This document shows, one piece after another, positions 24,037 through 32,427 of a stretch of DNA of 64,000 bases. A model generated the notes under the pieces. It did no database searches. It was not told the DNA's origin and saw nothing but the letters and a program-made list of their open reading frames with translations. This stretch comes from Streptomyces thermolilacinus SPC6 (GTDB taxonomy: Bacteria > Actinomycetota > Actinomycetes > Streptomycetales > Streptomycetaceae): positions 4,169,001 to 4,233,000 of the forward strand of contig NZ_ASHX02000001.1 in assembly GCF_000478605.2 (NCBI RefSeq), given 5' to 3'. The position numbers and the translations under genes were made by a program. Position 1 is the stretch's first letter. Each line of letters opens with the position of its first letter.

Positions 24037-25217
24037 GCGGCATCCGCTTCGAGCGCGTGTCCGTCGTATACGGCGGCACGACCGTCCTGGACTCCCTCGA
24101 CCTGACCGTCGAACCGGGCGAGGTCATGGCGCTGCTCGGCCCGTCCGGCTCCGGCAAGACGACCGCGTTGCGCGCCCTCGCCGGGTTCGTCAGGCCAGCC
24201 TCCGGGCGGGTCCTCATCGGCGGGCGGGACGTCACGGCGCTGCCCCCGTACCAGCGCGGCATCGGCATGGTCGTGCAGAGCTACGCCCTGTTCCCGCACA
24301 TGAGGGTGGAGGACAACGTCGCCTTCGGGCTGAAGGCGCGGAAGGTCCCCCGCCGCGACATCGCGGGCCGGGTCGCCGACGCCCTCGACATGACCGGCAT
24401 GAGCGCGTACGCCCGCCGCTACCCGCGCGAACTGTCCGGCGGCCAGCAGCAGCGCGTCGCCATCGCCCGCGCGCTCGCCATCCGCCCAGGCGTGCTCCTG
24501 CTCGACGAGCCGCTGTCCGCCCTGGACGCCCGCCTCCGCTCCGGGATGCTCGGCGAACTGGCGCGCCTGCACCGCGAGTTGCCGGACGTGTCGATGCTGT
24601 ACGTCACCCACGACCAGGTGGAGGCGCTCACCCTGGCCGACCGGGTCGCCGTCATGGACCGGGCCCGCCTGCGGGACTGCGGCACGCCCCGCGAGCTGTA
24701 CCGGCGTCCCCGTACGGAGTTCACGGCTTCGTTCGTCGGCGACGCGAACCTGCTGCCGGTGACCGTGACCGCCGACGGGACGGGCGTGGCGTTCGCGGGC
24801 CGGGAGCTGGACGTCCCCGTGGGCGACGCCGCCCGGGGCGCCGCCGCGACGTTGTGCGTACGGCCCCACCTGGTCGGCCTCGGGGACGGCCCGAACGCGC
24901 TGACGGGCCGCCTCGCGGAGGTCCGGTGGCGCGGCGCGACCCACCGCCTGCACGTCGAACTGCCCGGCGGGCAGCGGGTGAGGGCCGACGTGCGCGAGCT
25001 GTGCGAGCCGCCGCTCACCGGCGCGGAGGTCACCGTCCACTTCGCCCCGGAGGACGCGGCGCTGATCCCGGCGGACATGGCCCCGTCGGACGCCGTACCC
25101 ACGGCGGTACCGGCAGCCGAGCGGGCAGCCGAACCGGCCGCCGAGCGGGCCCCGGGGCCCGAGGCCGGCCCCGCGACGCGGGAACCCGCCGCCGAGGTGA
25201 GCGCCCATGGCCGCTGA
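24033..25217 (+). CDS. ABC importer ATP-binding protein (2-aminoethylphosphonate type)
   Basis: A 394-residue PotA/MalK-like importer ATPase. Walker A is GPSGSGKT (36-43), the signature LSGGQQQR (134-141) and Walker B LLLDEP (155-160), with DQVEALTLADRVAVMD in the switch region. A C-terminal TOBE-like domain (about 240-350) is followed by 45 residues of Ala/Glu/Pro low-complexity sequence. It is coupled to the HAD gene before and overlaps the permease gene after by 11 bases. Together with the two permeases and binding protein downstream it forms a complete importer matching the PhnSTUV arrangement. The substrate is inferred from the enzyme genes in the same operon. Confidence 0.87.
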   Translation: MSGIRFERVSVVYGGTTVLDSLDLTVEPGEVMALLGPSGSGKTTALRALAGFVRPASGRVLIGGRDVTALPPYQRGIGMVVQSYALFPHMRVEDNVAFGLKARKVPRRDIAGRVADALDMTGMSAYARRYPRELSGGQQQRVAIARALAIRPGVLLLDEPLSALDARLRSGMLGELARLHRELPDVSMLYVTHDQVEALTLADRVAVMDRARLRDCGTPRELYRRPRTEFTASFVGDANLLPVTVTADGTGVAFAGRELDVPVGDAARGAAATLCVRPHLVGLGDGPNALTGRLAEVRWRGATHRLHVELPGGQRVRADVRELCEPPLTGAEVTVHFAPEDAALIPADMAPSDAVPTAVPAAERAAEPAAERAPGPEAGPATREPAAEVSAHGR

Positions 25218-26133
25218 CGCCACCACCGCACCCCGCACCGGGGCCGCGACGACCACCGCGCCCGGCTCCACCCCGCCGGACACCCCCGCCGTCCCCGCCC
25301 CGCCCGCCCCGGCGGGGACGCGTACCGCACGGCTGCCGCGCGCCGCCTGGACCGTCCCGCCCCTGGCCGTGCTCGGCTTGCTGTTCCTGTACCCGCTGGC
25401 CCTCGTCGTACAGGAGTCCCTGGCCCCCGGCGCGTACGCCTCCGTCCTCACCTCCGAGGCGTTCCGCGACGCGCTCGTCACGACCGTCCTGCTGGCGCTC
25501 GGCGCGACCGCCGGGTGCCTGCTCCTCGGGTTCGTCCTCGCGCTGGTCCTCGCGTTCGTGCCGTTCCCCGGCTCGCGCGCGGTCGCCCGCTTCGTGGACG
25601 TGTTCCTCTCCTTCCCCTCCTTCCTCGTCACCCTCGCCCTGCTCTTCCTGTACGGGACGGTCGGCATCGCCAACGGCCTGTGGACCGACGCCACCGGCGA
25701 CCCGACGGGCCCGTTCCGGTTCCTGACCACGCCGTGGGGCGTCCTCCTCGCGGAGATCACGTACTTCACGCCGTTCGTCATGCGCCCGCTGCTCGCCGCG
25801 TTCGCGCAGCTCGACACCGCGCAGCTGGAGGCCGCGTCCTCGCTGGGCGGGCGGCCCGCGCGGATCGTGCGGCGGGTGATCCTCCCCGAGGCGCTGCCCG
25901 CGCTCGCGGCGGGCGGCGGACTGGTCCTGGTGCTCTCCCTCAACGAGTTCGGGATCGTCCTGTTCACCGGCGCCAAGGGCGTCACGACCCTGCCGACCCT
26001 GATCTACGGCAAGGCGATCCTGGAGTCCGACTACGTCGCCGCCTGCGTCGTCGCGGTCGTCAACGTCGCCCTGTCCGTGGGCCTCTACTCCCTGTACCGG
26101 GTGGTGAGCCGCCGTGCTGGTGCACACCGCTAG
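25207..26133 (+). CDS. ABC importer permease, first subunit (PhnU-like)
   Basis: A 308-residue binding-protein-dependent permease. A 50-residue Thr/Pro/Ala lead precedes the first helix (VPPLAVLGLLFLYPLALVV in parts). About six helices follow, and the EAA loop near residue 212 reads LEAASSLGGRPARIVRRVILPEA, which contacts the ATPase. It contains the phrase LVLSLNEFGIVLFTGAKGV typical of the 2-aminoethylphosphonate branch. It overlaps the ATPase gene by 11 bases and the next permease by 20 bases, so all are translated from one message. Confidence 0.86.
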   Translation: MAADATTAPRTGAATTTAPGSTPPDTPAVPAPPAPAGTRTARLPRAAWTVPPLAVLGLLFLYPLALVVQESLAPGAYASVLTSEAFRDALVTTVLLALGATAGCLLLGFVLALVLAFVPFPGSRAVARFVDVFLSFPSFLVTLALLFLYGTVGIANGLWTDATGDPTGPFRFLTTPWGVLLAEITYFTPFVMRPLLAAFAQLDTAQLEAASSLGGRPARIVRRVILPEALPALAAGGGLVLVLSLNEFGIVLFTGAKGVTTLPTLIYGKAILESDYVAACVVAVVNVALSVGLYSLYRVVSRRAGAHR

Positions 26134-26911
26134 GGGCCGCTGGGCCGCGTGGGCCCTGTTCGCCGTCCTCTTCCTGCCGCTGTTCGCGCTGCCGCTGCTG
26201 GTCGTCGTCGCCGCGTCGTTCGCGACGAACTGGTCCGGCGCCCTGCCATCGGGCCCGACCACCGCGCACTACGCCTCCGCCGTACGCGGCGAGTCCCTCC
26301 AGGCGCTCACCACCAGCCTGGTCACCGCCGCGACGGCCAGCGTCCTCGCGCTGGTCCTCGGCACCTGGGCGGCGCTCGCGTCCGCGCGGCTCCCGCCCCG
26401 CGTACGCCGGGTGGTGGACGCCCTGTTCATGCTGCCCGTCGCCGTGCCGTCGGTGGTCGTCGGCCTGGCCGTGCTGGTCGCGTTCTCCCGGCCGCCGCTG
26501 TTCCTCAACGGCACGCCGTGGATCGTGCTGGTCGCGCACACCGTGCTAGTCACGGCGTTCGCCCACCAGTCCGTCTCGGCCGCGCTGACCCGCCTCGACC
26601 CGGCGTACGAGGAGGCCGCCGCGTCGCTCGGCGCGAGCCCCGCGCACGTCCTGTGGCGGGTGCGGCTGCCGCTGCTGCTGCCGTCGCTGAACGCCGCCGC
26701 CGGGCTCTGCTTCGCCCTGTCCATGGGCGAGCTGAGCGCCACGATGATGCTCTACCCGCCCGACTGGCTGCCGCTGCCCGTACTGGTCTTCACGGCCACC
26801 GACCGTGGCTCCCTCTTCACCGGCTCGGCCCTCGCCGTGGTCCTCATGGCGGCGACGCTGCTGGTCCTCGCCGCCCTCACCCGCCTGCGCACCCGTGCCA
26901 CGTACCGCTGA
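26114..26911 (+). CDS. ABC importer permease, second subunit (PhnV-like)
   Basis: A 265-residue permease with about six helices. The start MLVHTARGRWAAWALFAVLF lies inside the end of the preceding gene (20-base overlap, GTG start). The EAA loop is YEEAAASLGASPAHVLWRVRLP, and the last helices include LSMGELSATMMLYPPDWLPL, a family feature. It pairs with the PhnU-like subunit to make the heterodimeric pore. The binding protein gene follows after 19 bases with an AGGAGAG site. Confidence 0.86.
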   Translation: MLVHTARGRWAAWALFAVLFLPLFALPLLVVVAASFATNWSGALPSGPTTAHYASAVRGESLQALTTSLVTAATASVLALVLGTWAALASARLPPRVRRVVDALFMLPVAVPSVVVGLAVLVAFSRPPLFLNGTPWIVLVAHTVLVTAFAHQSVSAALTRLDPAYEEAAASLGASPAHVLWRVRLPLLLPSLNAAAGLCFALSMGELSATMMLYPPDWLPLPVLVFTATDRGSLFTGSALAVVLMAATLLVLAALTRLRTRATYR

Positions 26912-26930
26912 AACCCAGGAGAGACCCGTC

Positions 26931-27992
26931 ATGTCCGCACCCGCCCTCCGGAAGGCCGCCGCGGCCGCCGTCACCGCCACCGCACTGCTCGCCGCGCTCA
27001 CCGGCTGCTCCGGCTCCGCCGCGTCCGACGAGAACGTCGTCACCGTCTACAGCGCCGACGGCCTCAAGGGCGAGAAGGGCGACGGCTGGTACGACCGGGT
27101 CTTCGAGGACTTCGAGAAGAAGACCGGCATCAAGGTGAAGTACGTCGAGGGCGGCTCCGGCGAGATGGTGCAGCGCGCCCTGCGCGAGCGGGGCAACACC
27201 CAGGCCGACGTCCTGGTCACGCTGCCGCCGTTCATCCAGCAGGCCGACTCCAAGGGCCTCCTCCAGCCGTACACGCCGAAGGGCACCGCCCACGTCCACC
27301 CCGCGGGCAAGTCCCCCACCGGCACGTGGACGGCCGTCGTGAACAACTACTTCGGGTTCGTCCACAACAAGAAGGAGCTGGAGACCCCGCCCACCACCTG
27401 GGAGGAACTGCTCGACCCCAAGTACAAGGACCGCCTCCAGTACTCGACGCCCGGTGTCGCGGGCGACGGGACCGCCGTCGTCATCAAGGCCATGCACGAC
27501 TTCGGCGGGCAGGCCCCGGCGATGGAGTACCTGAGGAAGCTCCAGGCCAACAACGTCGGCCCGTCGTCGTCCACGTCGAAGCTCGCCCCCAAGGTCGACA
27601 AGGGCGAACTGCTCGTCGCCAACGGGGACGTGCAGATGAACTTCGCCCAGTCGCGGTCCATGCCGAACCTCGGCATCTGGTTCCCGGCCCGCGAGGGCGG
27701 CGGGCCCACCACGTTCGCCCTCCCGTACACCGCGGGGCTCGTCAAGGACGCCCCGCACACGGAAAACGCCAAGAAGCTGCTCGACCACCTCCTCAGCGAG
27801 GAGGCGCAGCGCCAGGCCAGCGCGGTCGGCGGAGGCTTCCCGGCCCGCACGGACATCAAGCCCACCGACGCCAACGCCATCGCGCTCGACCGGCTGATGC
27901 GGGACGTGGAGGTCTTCGAGCCGGAGTGGTCCGACATCGAGAAGAACCTCACCTCGTACATCGAGGCGTGGAAGTCGGCCACCGGAAGCTGA
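26931..27992 (+). CDS. Phosphonate-type ABC transporter substrate-binding lipoprotein
   Basis: A 353-residue lipoprotein. Signal peptide with lipobox LTGC (Cys26), then the class F/iron-type binding fold: VVTVYSADGLKGEKGDGWYD, FEKKTGIKVKYVEGGSGEM, and the hinge segment WTAVVNNYFGFVHNKK. LLVANGDVQMNFAQS and LPYTAGLVKDAPH match 2-aminoethylphosphonate binding proteins. It captures the substrate outside the membrane for the two permeases. It ends the operon; a perfect hairpin lies 31 bases after the stop. The segment YSTPGVAGDGTAV probably contributes to the phosphonate pocket (inference). Confidence 0.88.
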   Translation: MSAPALRKAAAAAVTATALLAALTGCSGSAASDENVVTVYSADGLKGEKGDGWYDRVFEDFEKKTGIKVKYVEGGSGEMVQRALRERGNTQADVLVTLPPFIQQADSKGLLQPYTPKGTAHVHPAGKSPTGTWTAVVNNYFGFVHNKKELETPPTTWEELLDPKYKDRLQYSTPGVAGDGTAVVIKAMHDFGGQAPAMEYLRKLQANNVGPSSSTSKLAPKVDKGELLVANGDVQMNFAQSRSMPNLGIWFPAREGGGPTTFALPYTAGLVKDAPHTENAKKLLDHLLSEEAQRQASAVGGGFPARTDIKPTDANAIALDRLMRDVEVFEPEWSDIEKNLTSYIEAWKSATGS

Positions 27993-28022
27993 GCGTCCGT
28001 CAGTTCTTCACCGTACGGACCC

Positions 28023-28047
28023 TGGCGCCCGCCCCGAGCGGGCGCCA
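28023..28047 (+). terminator. Terminator after the phosphonate transport operon
   Basis: TGGCGCCCGC (28023-28032) and GCGGGCGCCA (28038-28047) form a perfect 10-bp stem with loop CCCGA. It closes the GntR-to-binding-protein transcription unit. Confidence 0.75.
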
Positions 28048-28261
28048 CCATGACCCGCGCACCGCGCACCATCCCCGCACGACGGCACCACCGCACGACG
28101 GCACCACCGCACGCGGCACGTGCCGCGTGCCGCCGCCCCACGAGACCACCCCGCACCATCCGCACCCGGCACGTCCCGCACCACCGCACCCGGCACCATC
28201 CGCACCACGAGACCACCACGGCACCACACCCCACCCGTCCGGACTCCACGGAGGACCCGCC
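28048..28261. repeat. CACC-rich low-complexity spacer
   Basis: About 210 bases dominated on the plus strand by CACC, GCAC and CCGCAC words; CACGAGACCACC occurs twice (28139 and 28206) and GGCACCA several times. Spacing is irregular and no stable reading frame is credible. It separates the operon terminator from the exported phosphodiesterase gene, whose ribosome site CGGAGGACC closes the block. Confidence 0.6.
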
Positions 28262-29809
28262 ATGCCGACCGCCGGCATACCCCGCCGTACCGTGCTCGCC
28301 GCCACAGCGACCACCGCGGCCCTCGCCGCCGCCGGAACCGTCACCGCCCCCGCCCACGCCGCCACCGCGGCCGTGCCCACGCTGCCGAACGGCACCAGCC
28401 AGGACAAGGTCCTCGTCGTCGGCATGGACGGCCTGCGCCTCGACCGCGTCGACGCGGCGAACGCCCCGAACCTGAAGACGATGCGCGCGGCCGGCACGCT
28501 GGGCACGTCGCTCCTGTACGCCAACCCCATGGCCGCCACGTCCTCGGGCCCCGGCTGGTCCACCATCACGACCGGCGTGTGGCCCGACAAGCACGGCGTG
28601 CGCGACAACACCTTCACCGGCCGCGACTACGCCCGCTACCCGGGCTTCCTCGCCCGCCTCCACCAGGTGCGCCCCGCGCTGTCGCTGTTCGCCGCGGTGG
28701 ACTGGAAGCCGCTCGACACGTACGGCACGGTCACCGCGGGAGCCGACGCCAAGCTGGTCCTGGACGGCGACCGGGACGGGTACGCCGGCCACGACGAGAC
28801 CATCACGGCCACCTCGGTCTCCGTCCTGCGCGACCAGAACCCGGACGTGCTGTTCGTGTACCTGGGCAACACGGACGTCGTCGCCCACGCGTACGGCACC
28901 GGCCAGCGGTACCTGGACGCGATCGCCGTGCAGGACGCGCAGCTGGGCCGGATGCTCGCCGCGATCGAGGCCCGCCCGACCCGCGCGTCCGAGCGGTGGA
29001 CGGTCATCGTCTGCACCGACCACGGCCATGTGGACGCGGGCGGCCACGGCGGCAGCTCCATCGCCGAGCGGTCCACGTTCGTGCTGGCCACCGGGCCGGG
29101 CATCGCGGCGGGGGCGCGCCCGCACGACACGCGCCTGGTGGACGTGGCGGCGACCGTCTTCCACCAGCTGGGCGTCACCCCTGACCCGGCGTGGGGCCTG
29201 GACGGCAAGCCGGTCCAGGAGCGGTCGGCCGACCCCTTCGACTCCCTGTACGGGTCGCTGTCCGGCCGCGTGGACGAGACGGGCATCCCCGCCGGGGTGC
29301 TCGGCTTCACCCACACCCCGCCCAGCGGCTGGTCCGTCGTCAACAACGCGATGGGCACGGGCGGGGTCACCGAGTGGCGCGGCTGGTCGTTCTCCACGGA
29401 CGACTTCTGGTCCCGCACCCAGCGCGATCAGTGGCGCGAGCTGAACGTCCGCTCCCGGGGCGTCTTCGCCGTCGCCGACTCCGACGAGTGGGACGACAAG
29501 GCGAACTCGGGCCGCTTCGAATCGACGCTGGTGACGCCCGCGTACGGGGTGACCGGCGCGTCCCGAGTGACGCTGGACTTCACCACGCACTACCGCCAGG
29601 AGTCCGGCCAGACCGCGCAGGTCCTCGCCTCGTTCAACGGCGGCATCCCGACGGTCGTACGCTCCTACACCTCCGACGTGGTGGCCCAGCCGCAGTCGCT
29701 GACGGCCGACGTGCCGCCGGGGGCGACCACGGTCCACTTCCGCTTCCGCTACACCGGCTCCAACAACTGGTACTGGGTGGTCGACGGGGTCAAGATCCGC
29801 ACATCGTGA
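28262..29809 (+). CDS. Tat-exported alkaline phosphatase superfamily (NPP-like) enzyme
   Basis: A 515-residue secreted protein. The signal is twin-arginine (PRRTVLAATATTAALAAAG) with cleavage near AHA. The catalytic domain (about 45-310) is of the nucleotide pyrophosphatase/phosphodiesterase type: VLVVGMDGLRLDRV (metal Asp), SGPGWSTITTGVWPDKHGV (Thr/Ser nucleophile), VYLGNTDVVAHAYG and CTDHGHVDAGGHGG (metal Asp and His). The last 150 residues form a beta-sandwich binding domain. It hydrolyses phosphate mono- or diesters outside the cell. Its position after a phosphonate uptake operon suggests phosphorus scavenging, but the terminator between them shows separate transcription. Confidence 0.86.
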   Translation: MPTAGIPRRTVLAATATTAALAAAGTVTAPAHAATAAVPTLPNGTSQDKVLVVGMDGLRLDRVDAANAPNLKTMRAAGTLGTSLLYANPMAATSSGPGWSTITTGVWPDKHGVRDNTFTGRDYARYPGFLARLHQVRPALSLFAAVDWKPLDTYGTVTAGADAKLVLDGDRDGYAGHDETITATSVSVLRDQNPDVLFVYLGNTDVVAHAYGTGQRYLDAIAVQDAQLGRMLAAIEARPTRASERWTVIVCTDHGHVDAGGHGGSSIAERSTFVLATGPGIAAGARPHDTRLVDVAATVFHQLGVTPDPAWGLDGKPVQERSADPFDSLYGSLSGRVDETGIPAGVLGFTHTPPSGWSVVNNAMGTGGVTEWRGWSFSTDDFWSRTQRDQWRELNVRSRGVFAVADSDEWDDKANSGRFESTLVTPAYGVTGASRVTLDFTTHYRQESGQTAQVLASFNGGIPTVVRSYTSDVVAQPQSLTADVPPGATTVHFRFRYTGSNNWYWVVDGVKIRTS

Positions 29810-29814
29810 TTACC

Positions 29815-29852
29815 CTGGGGGCGCCGCCACAGCGCTGTCGCGGCGCCCCCAG
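29815..29852. terminator. Strong terminator after the phosphodiesterase gene
   Basis: CTGGGGGCGCCGC (29815-29827) and GCGGCGCCCCCAG (29840-29852) pair perfectly, and the loop contains the further palindrome ACAGCGCTGT. It begins 6 bases after the stop codon. Confidence 0.88.
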
Positions 29853-29889
29853 CACGCAAGCGGTATCTGTACGGCAGGAGTCCCGCCCC

Positions 29890-30669
29890 ATGGCAGAGCG
29901 CAAGCCGATCGAATCCTGGCTGACCGACATGGACGGCGTCCTCATCCACGAGGGCGTGCCGATCCCCGGCGCCGACGCTTTCATCCGCAAGCTCCGGGAC
30001 AACGAGCGGCCGTTCCTCGTCCTGACGAACAACTCCATCTACACGGCCCGCGACCTGCACGCCCGGCTGTACCGGATGGGGCTCGACGTGCCGGTGGAGA
30101 ACATCTGGACGTCGGCGCTCGCGACCGCGCAGTTCCTGGACGACCAGCGGCCGGGCGGCACCGCGTACGTCATCGGCGAGGCGGGGCTGACGACGGCGCT
30201 GCACGACATCGGGTACGTGCTCACCGACCACGACCCGGACTACGTGGTCCTCGGCGAGACCCGCACGTACAGCTTCGAGGCGCTGACCAAGGCGATCCGG
30301 CTCATCAACGGCGGCGCCCGGTTCATCTGCACCAACCCGGACGAGACGGGACCGTCCGCCGAGGGCCCGCTGCCCGCGACCGGCTCCGTCGCCGCGCTGA
30401 TCACCAAGGCGACCGGCCGCGAGCCGTACTTCGCGGGCAAGCCGAACCCGCTGATGATGCGCACCGGGCTGAACGCGATCGGCGCCCACTCGGAGACCAG
30501 CGCCATGATCGGCGACCGGATGGACACGGACGTGCTGGCCGGTCTGGAGGCGGGGATGGAGACGTTCCTCGTGCTCACCGGGCTCACCACCCCGGCGGAC
30601 GTGGACCGCTACCCGTTCCGGCCGTCGTCGGTGGTGGACTCCATCGCCGATCTGGTCGATCGGGTCTGA
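29890..30669 (+). CDS. HAD-IIA family sugar phosphatase, NagD-like
   Basis: A 259-residue HAD hydrolase with a C2 cap. Motif I is WLTDMDGVLIHEG (two catalytic Asp), motif II LVLTNNS (Thr), motif III the GKPNPLMM lysine, and motif IV MIGDRMDTDVLAG. The cap VVLGETRTYSFEALTKAIRL is of the NagD/4-nitrophenylphosphatase type. Such enzymes dephosphorylate nucleotide or sugar monophosphates in the cytosol. Terminators on both sides make it a single-gene unit. The ATG follows GGCAGGAGTCCCGCCCC. Its exact substrate is not readable. Confidence 0.92.
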   Translation: MAERKPIESWLTDMDGVLIHEGVPIPGADAFIRKLRDNERPFLVLTNNSIYTARDLHARLYRMGLDVPVENIWTSALATAQFLDDQRPGGTAYVIGEAGLTTALHDIGYVLTDHDPDYVVLGETRTYSFEALTKAIRLINGGARFICTNPDETGPSAEGPLPATGSVAALITKATGREPYFAGKPNPLMMRTGLNAIGAHSETSAMIGDRMDTDVLAGLEAGMETFLVLTGLTTPADVDRYPFRPSSVVDSIADLVDRV

Positions 30670-30690
30670 CCGGCGAAGAGGTGAGGTGGG

Positions 30691-30716
30691 GGCCCCTTAC
30701 CGGCCGGTAGGGGGCC
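30691..30716 (+). terminator. Terminator after the NagD-like gene
   Basis: GGCCCCTTACCGG (30691-30703) pairs with CCGGTAGGGGGCC (30704-30716) with one T-G pair; it lies about 20 bases after the stop. The arms touch at GGCC, so the innermost bases would open as loop. Confidence 0.75.
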
Positions 30717-30784
30717 TCTCCGCGTGCCCTCCGGGGATGCGGGGAGCGGCGATCCGGGTGAATCTTCCTACGAGGAGGTTCACG

Positions 30785-31480
30785 ATGCGTCCAGGTGTGG
30801 TTGCTGTCCGTGCCGCGACGGCGGCCGCCGTCCTCGTCCTCGCCCCGGCCGCCGCCCCCGCACTGGCGGGCGACCCGTGGGGCGGGCCTGCTGCCGGGCC
30901 GGTGGGTGATCCGTCGGGCGGGCCGGTCTCCGGGCCCTCCGCCGGGCCGGAGCGTGGGCGGGTGAGTGCGGTGGTCACGCCCGGGGCGGTCGCGCCGGGC
31001 GGTGACCTGGACGTCCGCGTCCAGGGCTGTGCGGGGCCCGGCGGGACGGTCCGCTCCCCGGTGTTCGTCGCGGACGTGGCGCTGTCGGGGCGCGGCGGAG
31101 GCGGGGGCGGCGGGGACCTGTACGGCGACACGACCGTACGGTCCGGCACGGCGGCCGGCTCGTACCCGCTGACCGTCGTCTGCGGCGGCCGCACCCACCG
31201 CGACGCGGGCCGCGTCCAGGTCGATCCCGCGCCGCGCCCCACGCCCCACGCCCCCGTCCGGGCGGGCGGAGGGGGCGCCCCTCCACCGGTCGTGGACGCC
31301 GTCGCGCACCGGCTCGCGGACGCCCCGAGCGTCGCCGGGCCCGTCGCGGAAGCGCCGGGCGCCGCCGGGCAGGGGCCGGGCACCCGCCACACGGTGATCG
31401 GGCTGGTCCTCGCTGCGGTCGCCGCCGTCGCCGTCGCCGTGCGTTCCGCGCGCCGCCGCCGCGGCCGTGACGCGGACTGA
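30785..31480 (+). CDS. Secreted single-pass protein paired with a class F sortase
   Basis: A 231-residue protein with a signal peptide (MRPGVVAVRAATAAAVLVLA, cleavage near ALA). A Gly/Pro-rich lead precedes a short beta domain with two cysteines (VQGCAGPG, VVCGGRTH), which could form one disulfide. A C-terminal hydrophobic helix (HTVIGLVLAAVAAVAVAV) and basic tail (RSARRRRGRDAD) follow. No LPxTG-like motif precedes the helix, so it may be membrane-held or cut at an unusual site. The ATG follows GAGGAGG. Its end overlaps the sortase gene start by 14 bases, so the two are co-translated. Confidence 0.75.
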   Translation: MRPGVVAVRAATAAAVLVLAPAAAPALAGDPWGGPAAGPVGDPSGGPVSGPSAGPERGRVSAVVTPGAVAPGGDLDVRVQGCAGPGGTVRSPVFVADVALSGRGGGGGGGDLYGDTTVRSGTAAGSYPLTVVCGGRTHRDAGRVQVDPAPRPTPHAPVRAGGGGAPPPVVDAVAHRLADAPSVAGPVAEAPGAAGQGPGTRHTVIGLVLAAVAAVAVAVRSARRRRGRDAD

Positions 31481-32165
31481 CATGGCGCCCCGCCCCCTCG
31501 CCGAGAGCGGCGCGTCCGGCACCGGCACCGGCCGGATGGCCGTCGGCCTGGTCTGGGCGCTCGTCCTGGTGCTGATGTGGCTGTGGGGGAAGGAGGTCAC
31601 CGCCGGGCAGGGCGGTCTCTCCGCCCCGACGACCGGTGACGTCGCCGCCGTCGGCCGCCCCCGCGGCGTACCGCTGCCGCCCCCGCGTCCGCCCGCCGCC
31701 CCCGCCGCGCCCGAGCGGCTGGCCGTGCCGTCGCTCGGTATCGACGGTGTCCCGGTCGTACCGCGCGGACTGGAGCCGTCCGGCGCGATCGAGCCGCCGC
31801 CGTACGAGGCGCCGCGCACGGTCGGCTGGTACGCGGCCGGGACCACGCCCGGCGCGCGCGGCACGGCCCTGCTGGTCGGCCATGTGGACACGAGGACCCG
31901 GCCCGCCGTCTTCCACGGGCTCGGCACCACCCGGCCGGGCGCCGTCGTGCGGGTGGCCCGCGCGGACGGCACCGTCGCGGAGTTCACCGTGGAGGACGTA
32001 CGGGTCTTCTCGCGGCACGCGTTCGACGCGCACCAGGCGTACGGGCCCCGCGACCCGGCCCGCGCCGAACTGCGGCTGATCACCTGCGGCGGCACCTTCG
32101 ACCGCGCCACGTCCAGCTACACGGCGAACGTCGTCGTCTCCGCGTACCTGACCGCGATCCGCTGA
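31467..32165 (+). CDS. Class F sortase
   Basis: A 232-residue membrane-anchored transpeptidase. One helix (VGLVWALVLVLMWLW, about 26-40), a Pro-rich spacer and the sortase beta-barrel. The catalytic triad is visible: His139 in LLVGHVDT, Cys207 in LITCGG and Arg213 in FDRATSSY. Class F sortases are common in Actinobacteria and their substrates are poorly known. It is coupled with the secreted protein upstream, which is the obvious candidate partner although it lacks a clear sorting motif. The GTG at 31467 is used; an ATG at 31482 is possible. A perfect terminator follows. Confidence 0.9.
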   Translation: MTRTDMAPRPLAESGASGTGTGRMAVGLVWALVLVLMWLWGKEVTAGQGGLSAPTTGDVAAVGRPRGVPLPPPRPPAAPAAPERLAVPSLGIDGVPVVPRGLEPSGAIEPPPYEAPRTVGWYAAGTTPGARGTALLVGHVDTRTRPAVFHGLGTTRPGAVVRVARADGTVAEFTVEDVRVFSRHAFDAHQAYGPRDPARAELRLITCGGTFDRATSSYTANVVVSAYLTAIR

Positions 32166-32192
32166 GCCCGCCACCGCCGCACGGAGGAACGA

Positions 32193-32225
32193 CCGAGGCC
32201 CCCTCACTCGGTGAGGGGGCCTCGG
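32193..32225. terminator. Two-way terminator between the sortase gene and tRNA-Lys copy 1
   Basis: CCGAGGCCCCCTCAC (32193-32207), loop TCG, GTGAGGGGGCCTCGG (32211-32225): a perfect 15-bp stem followed by TTT. It lies 7 bases beyond the tRNA 3' end on the minus strand. Confidence 0.92.
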
Positions 32226-32232
32226 TTTCGCG

Positions 32233-32306
32233 TGCGCCGCCAGGGACTCGAACCCCGGACCCGCTGATTAAGAGTCAGCTGCTCTAACCAACTGAGCTAG
32301 CGGCGC
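32233..32306 (-). tRNA. tRNA-Lys (anticodon CUU), copy 1 of 3
   Basis: On the minus strand the acceptor arms GCGCCGC and GCGGCGC pair perfectly; the D-arm is AGCTCAGTTGGTTAGAGC; the anticodon loop CTCTTAA gives CTT; the T-arm contains GTTCGAG. Discriminator base A, no encoded CCA. A TAGAGT -10 candidate lies at 32322-32327. The sequence is identical to the copies at 36977 and 46998. Confidence 0.96.
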
Positions 32307-32427
32307 CTGCTGACCTGCACAACTCTACCCGACGCCGGAGGGTGCTCCCGACCGCCCGGCCGTCCGGCAGTCGGGCGGGCCGAGAATTTCCCGGCTCGCC
32401 GGGCCTGTCGGATGGTCGTTTTTTCCC

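Noticed and set aside
28048..28261. CRISPR-like array
   Set aside because: Repeat words vary in length and spacing, there are no uniform spacers and no cas genes in the window.
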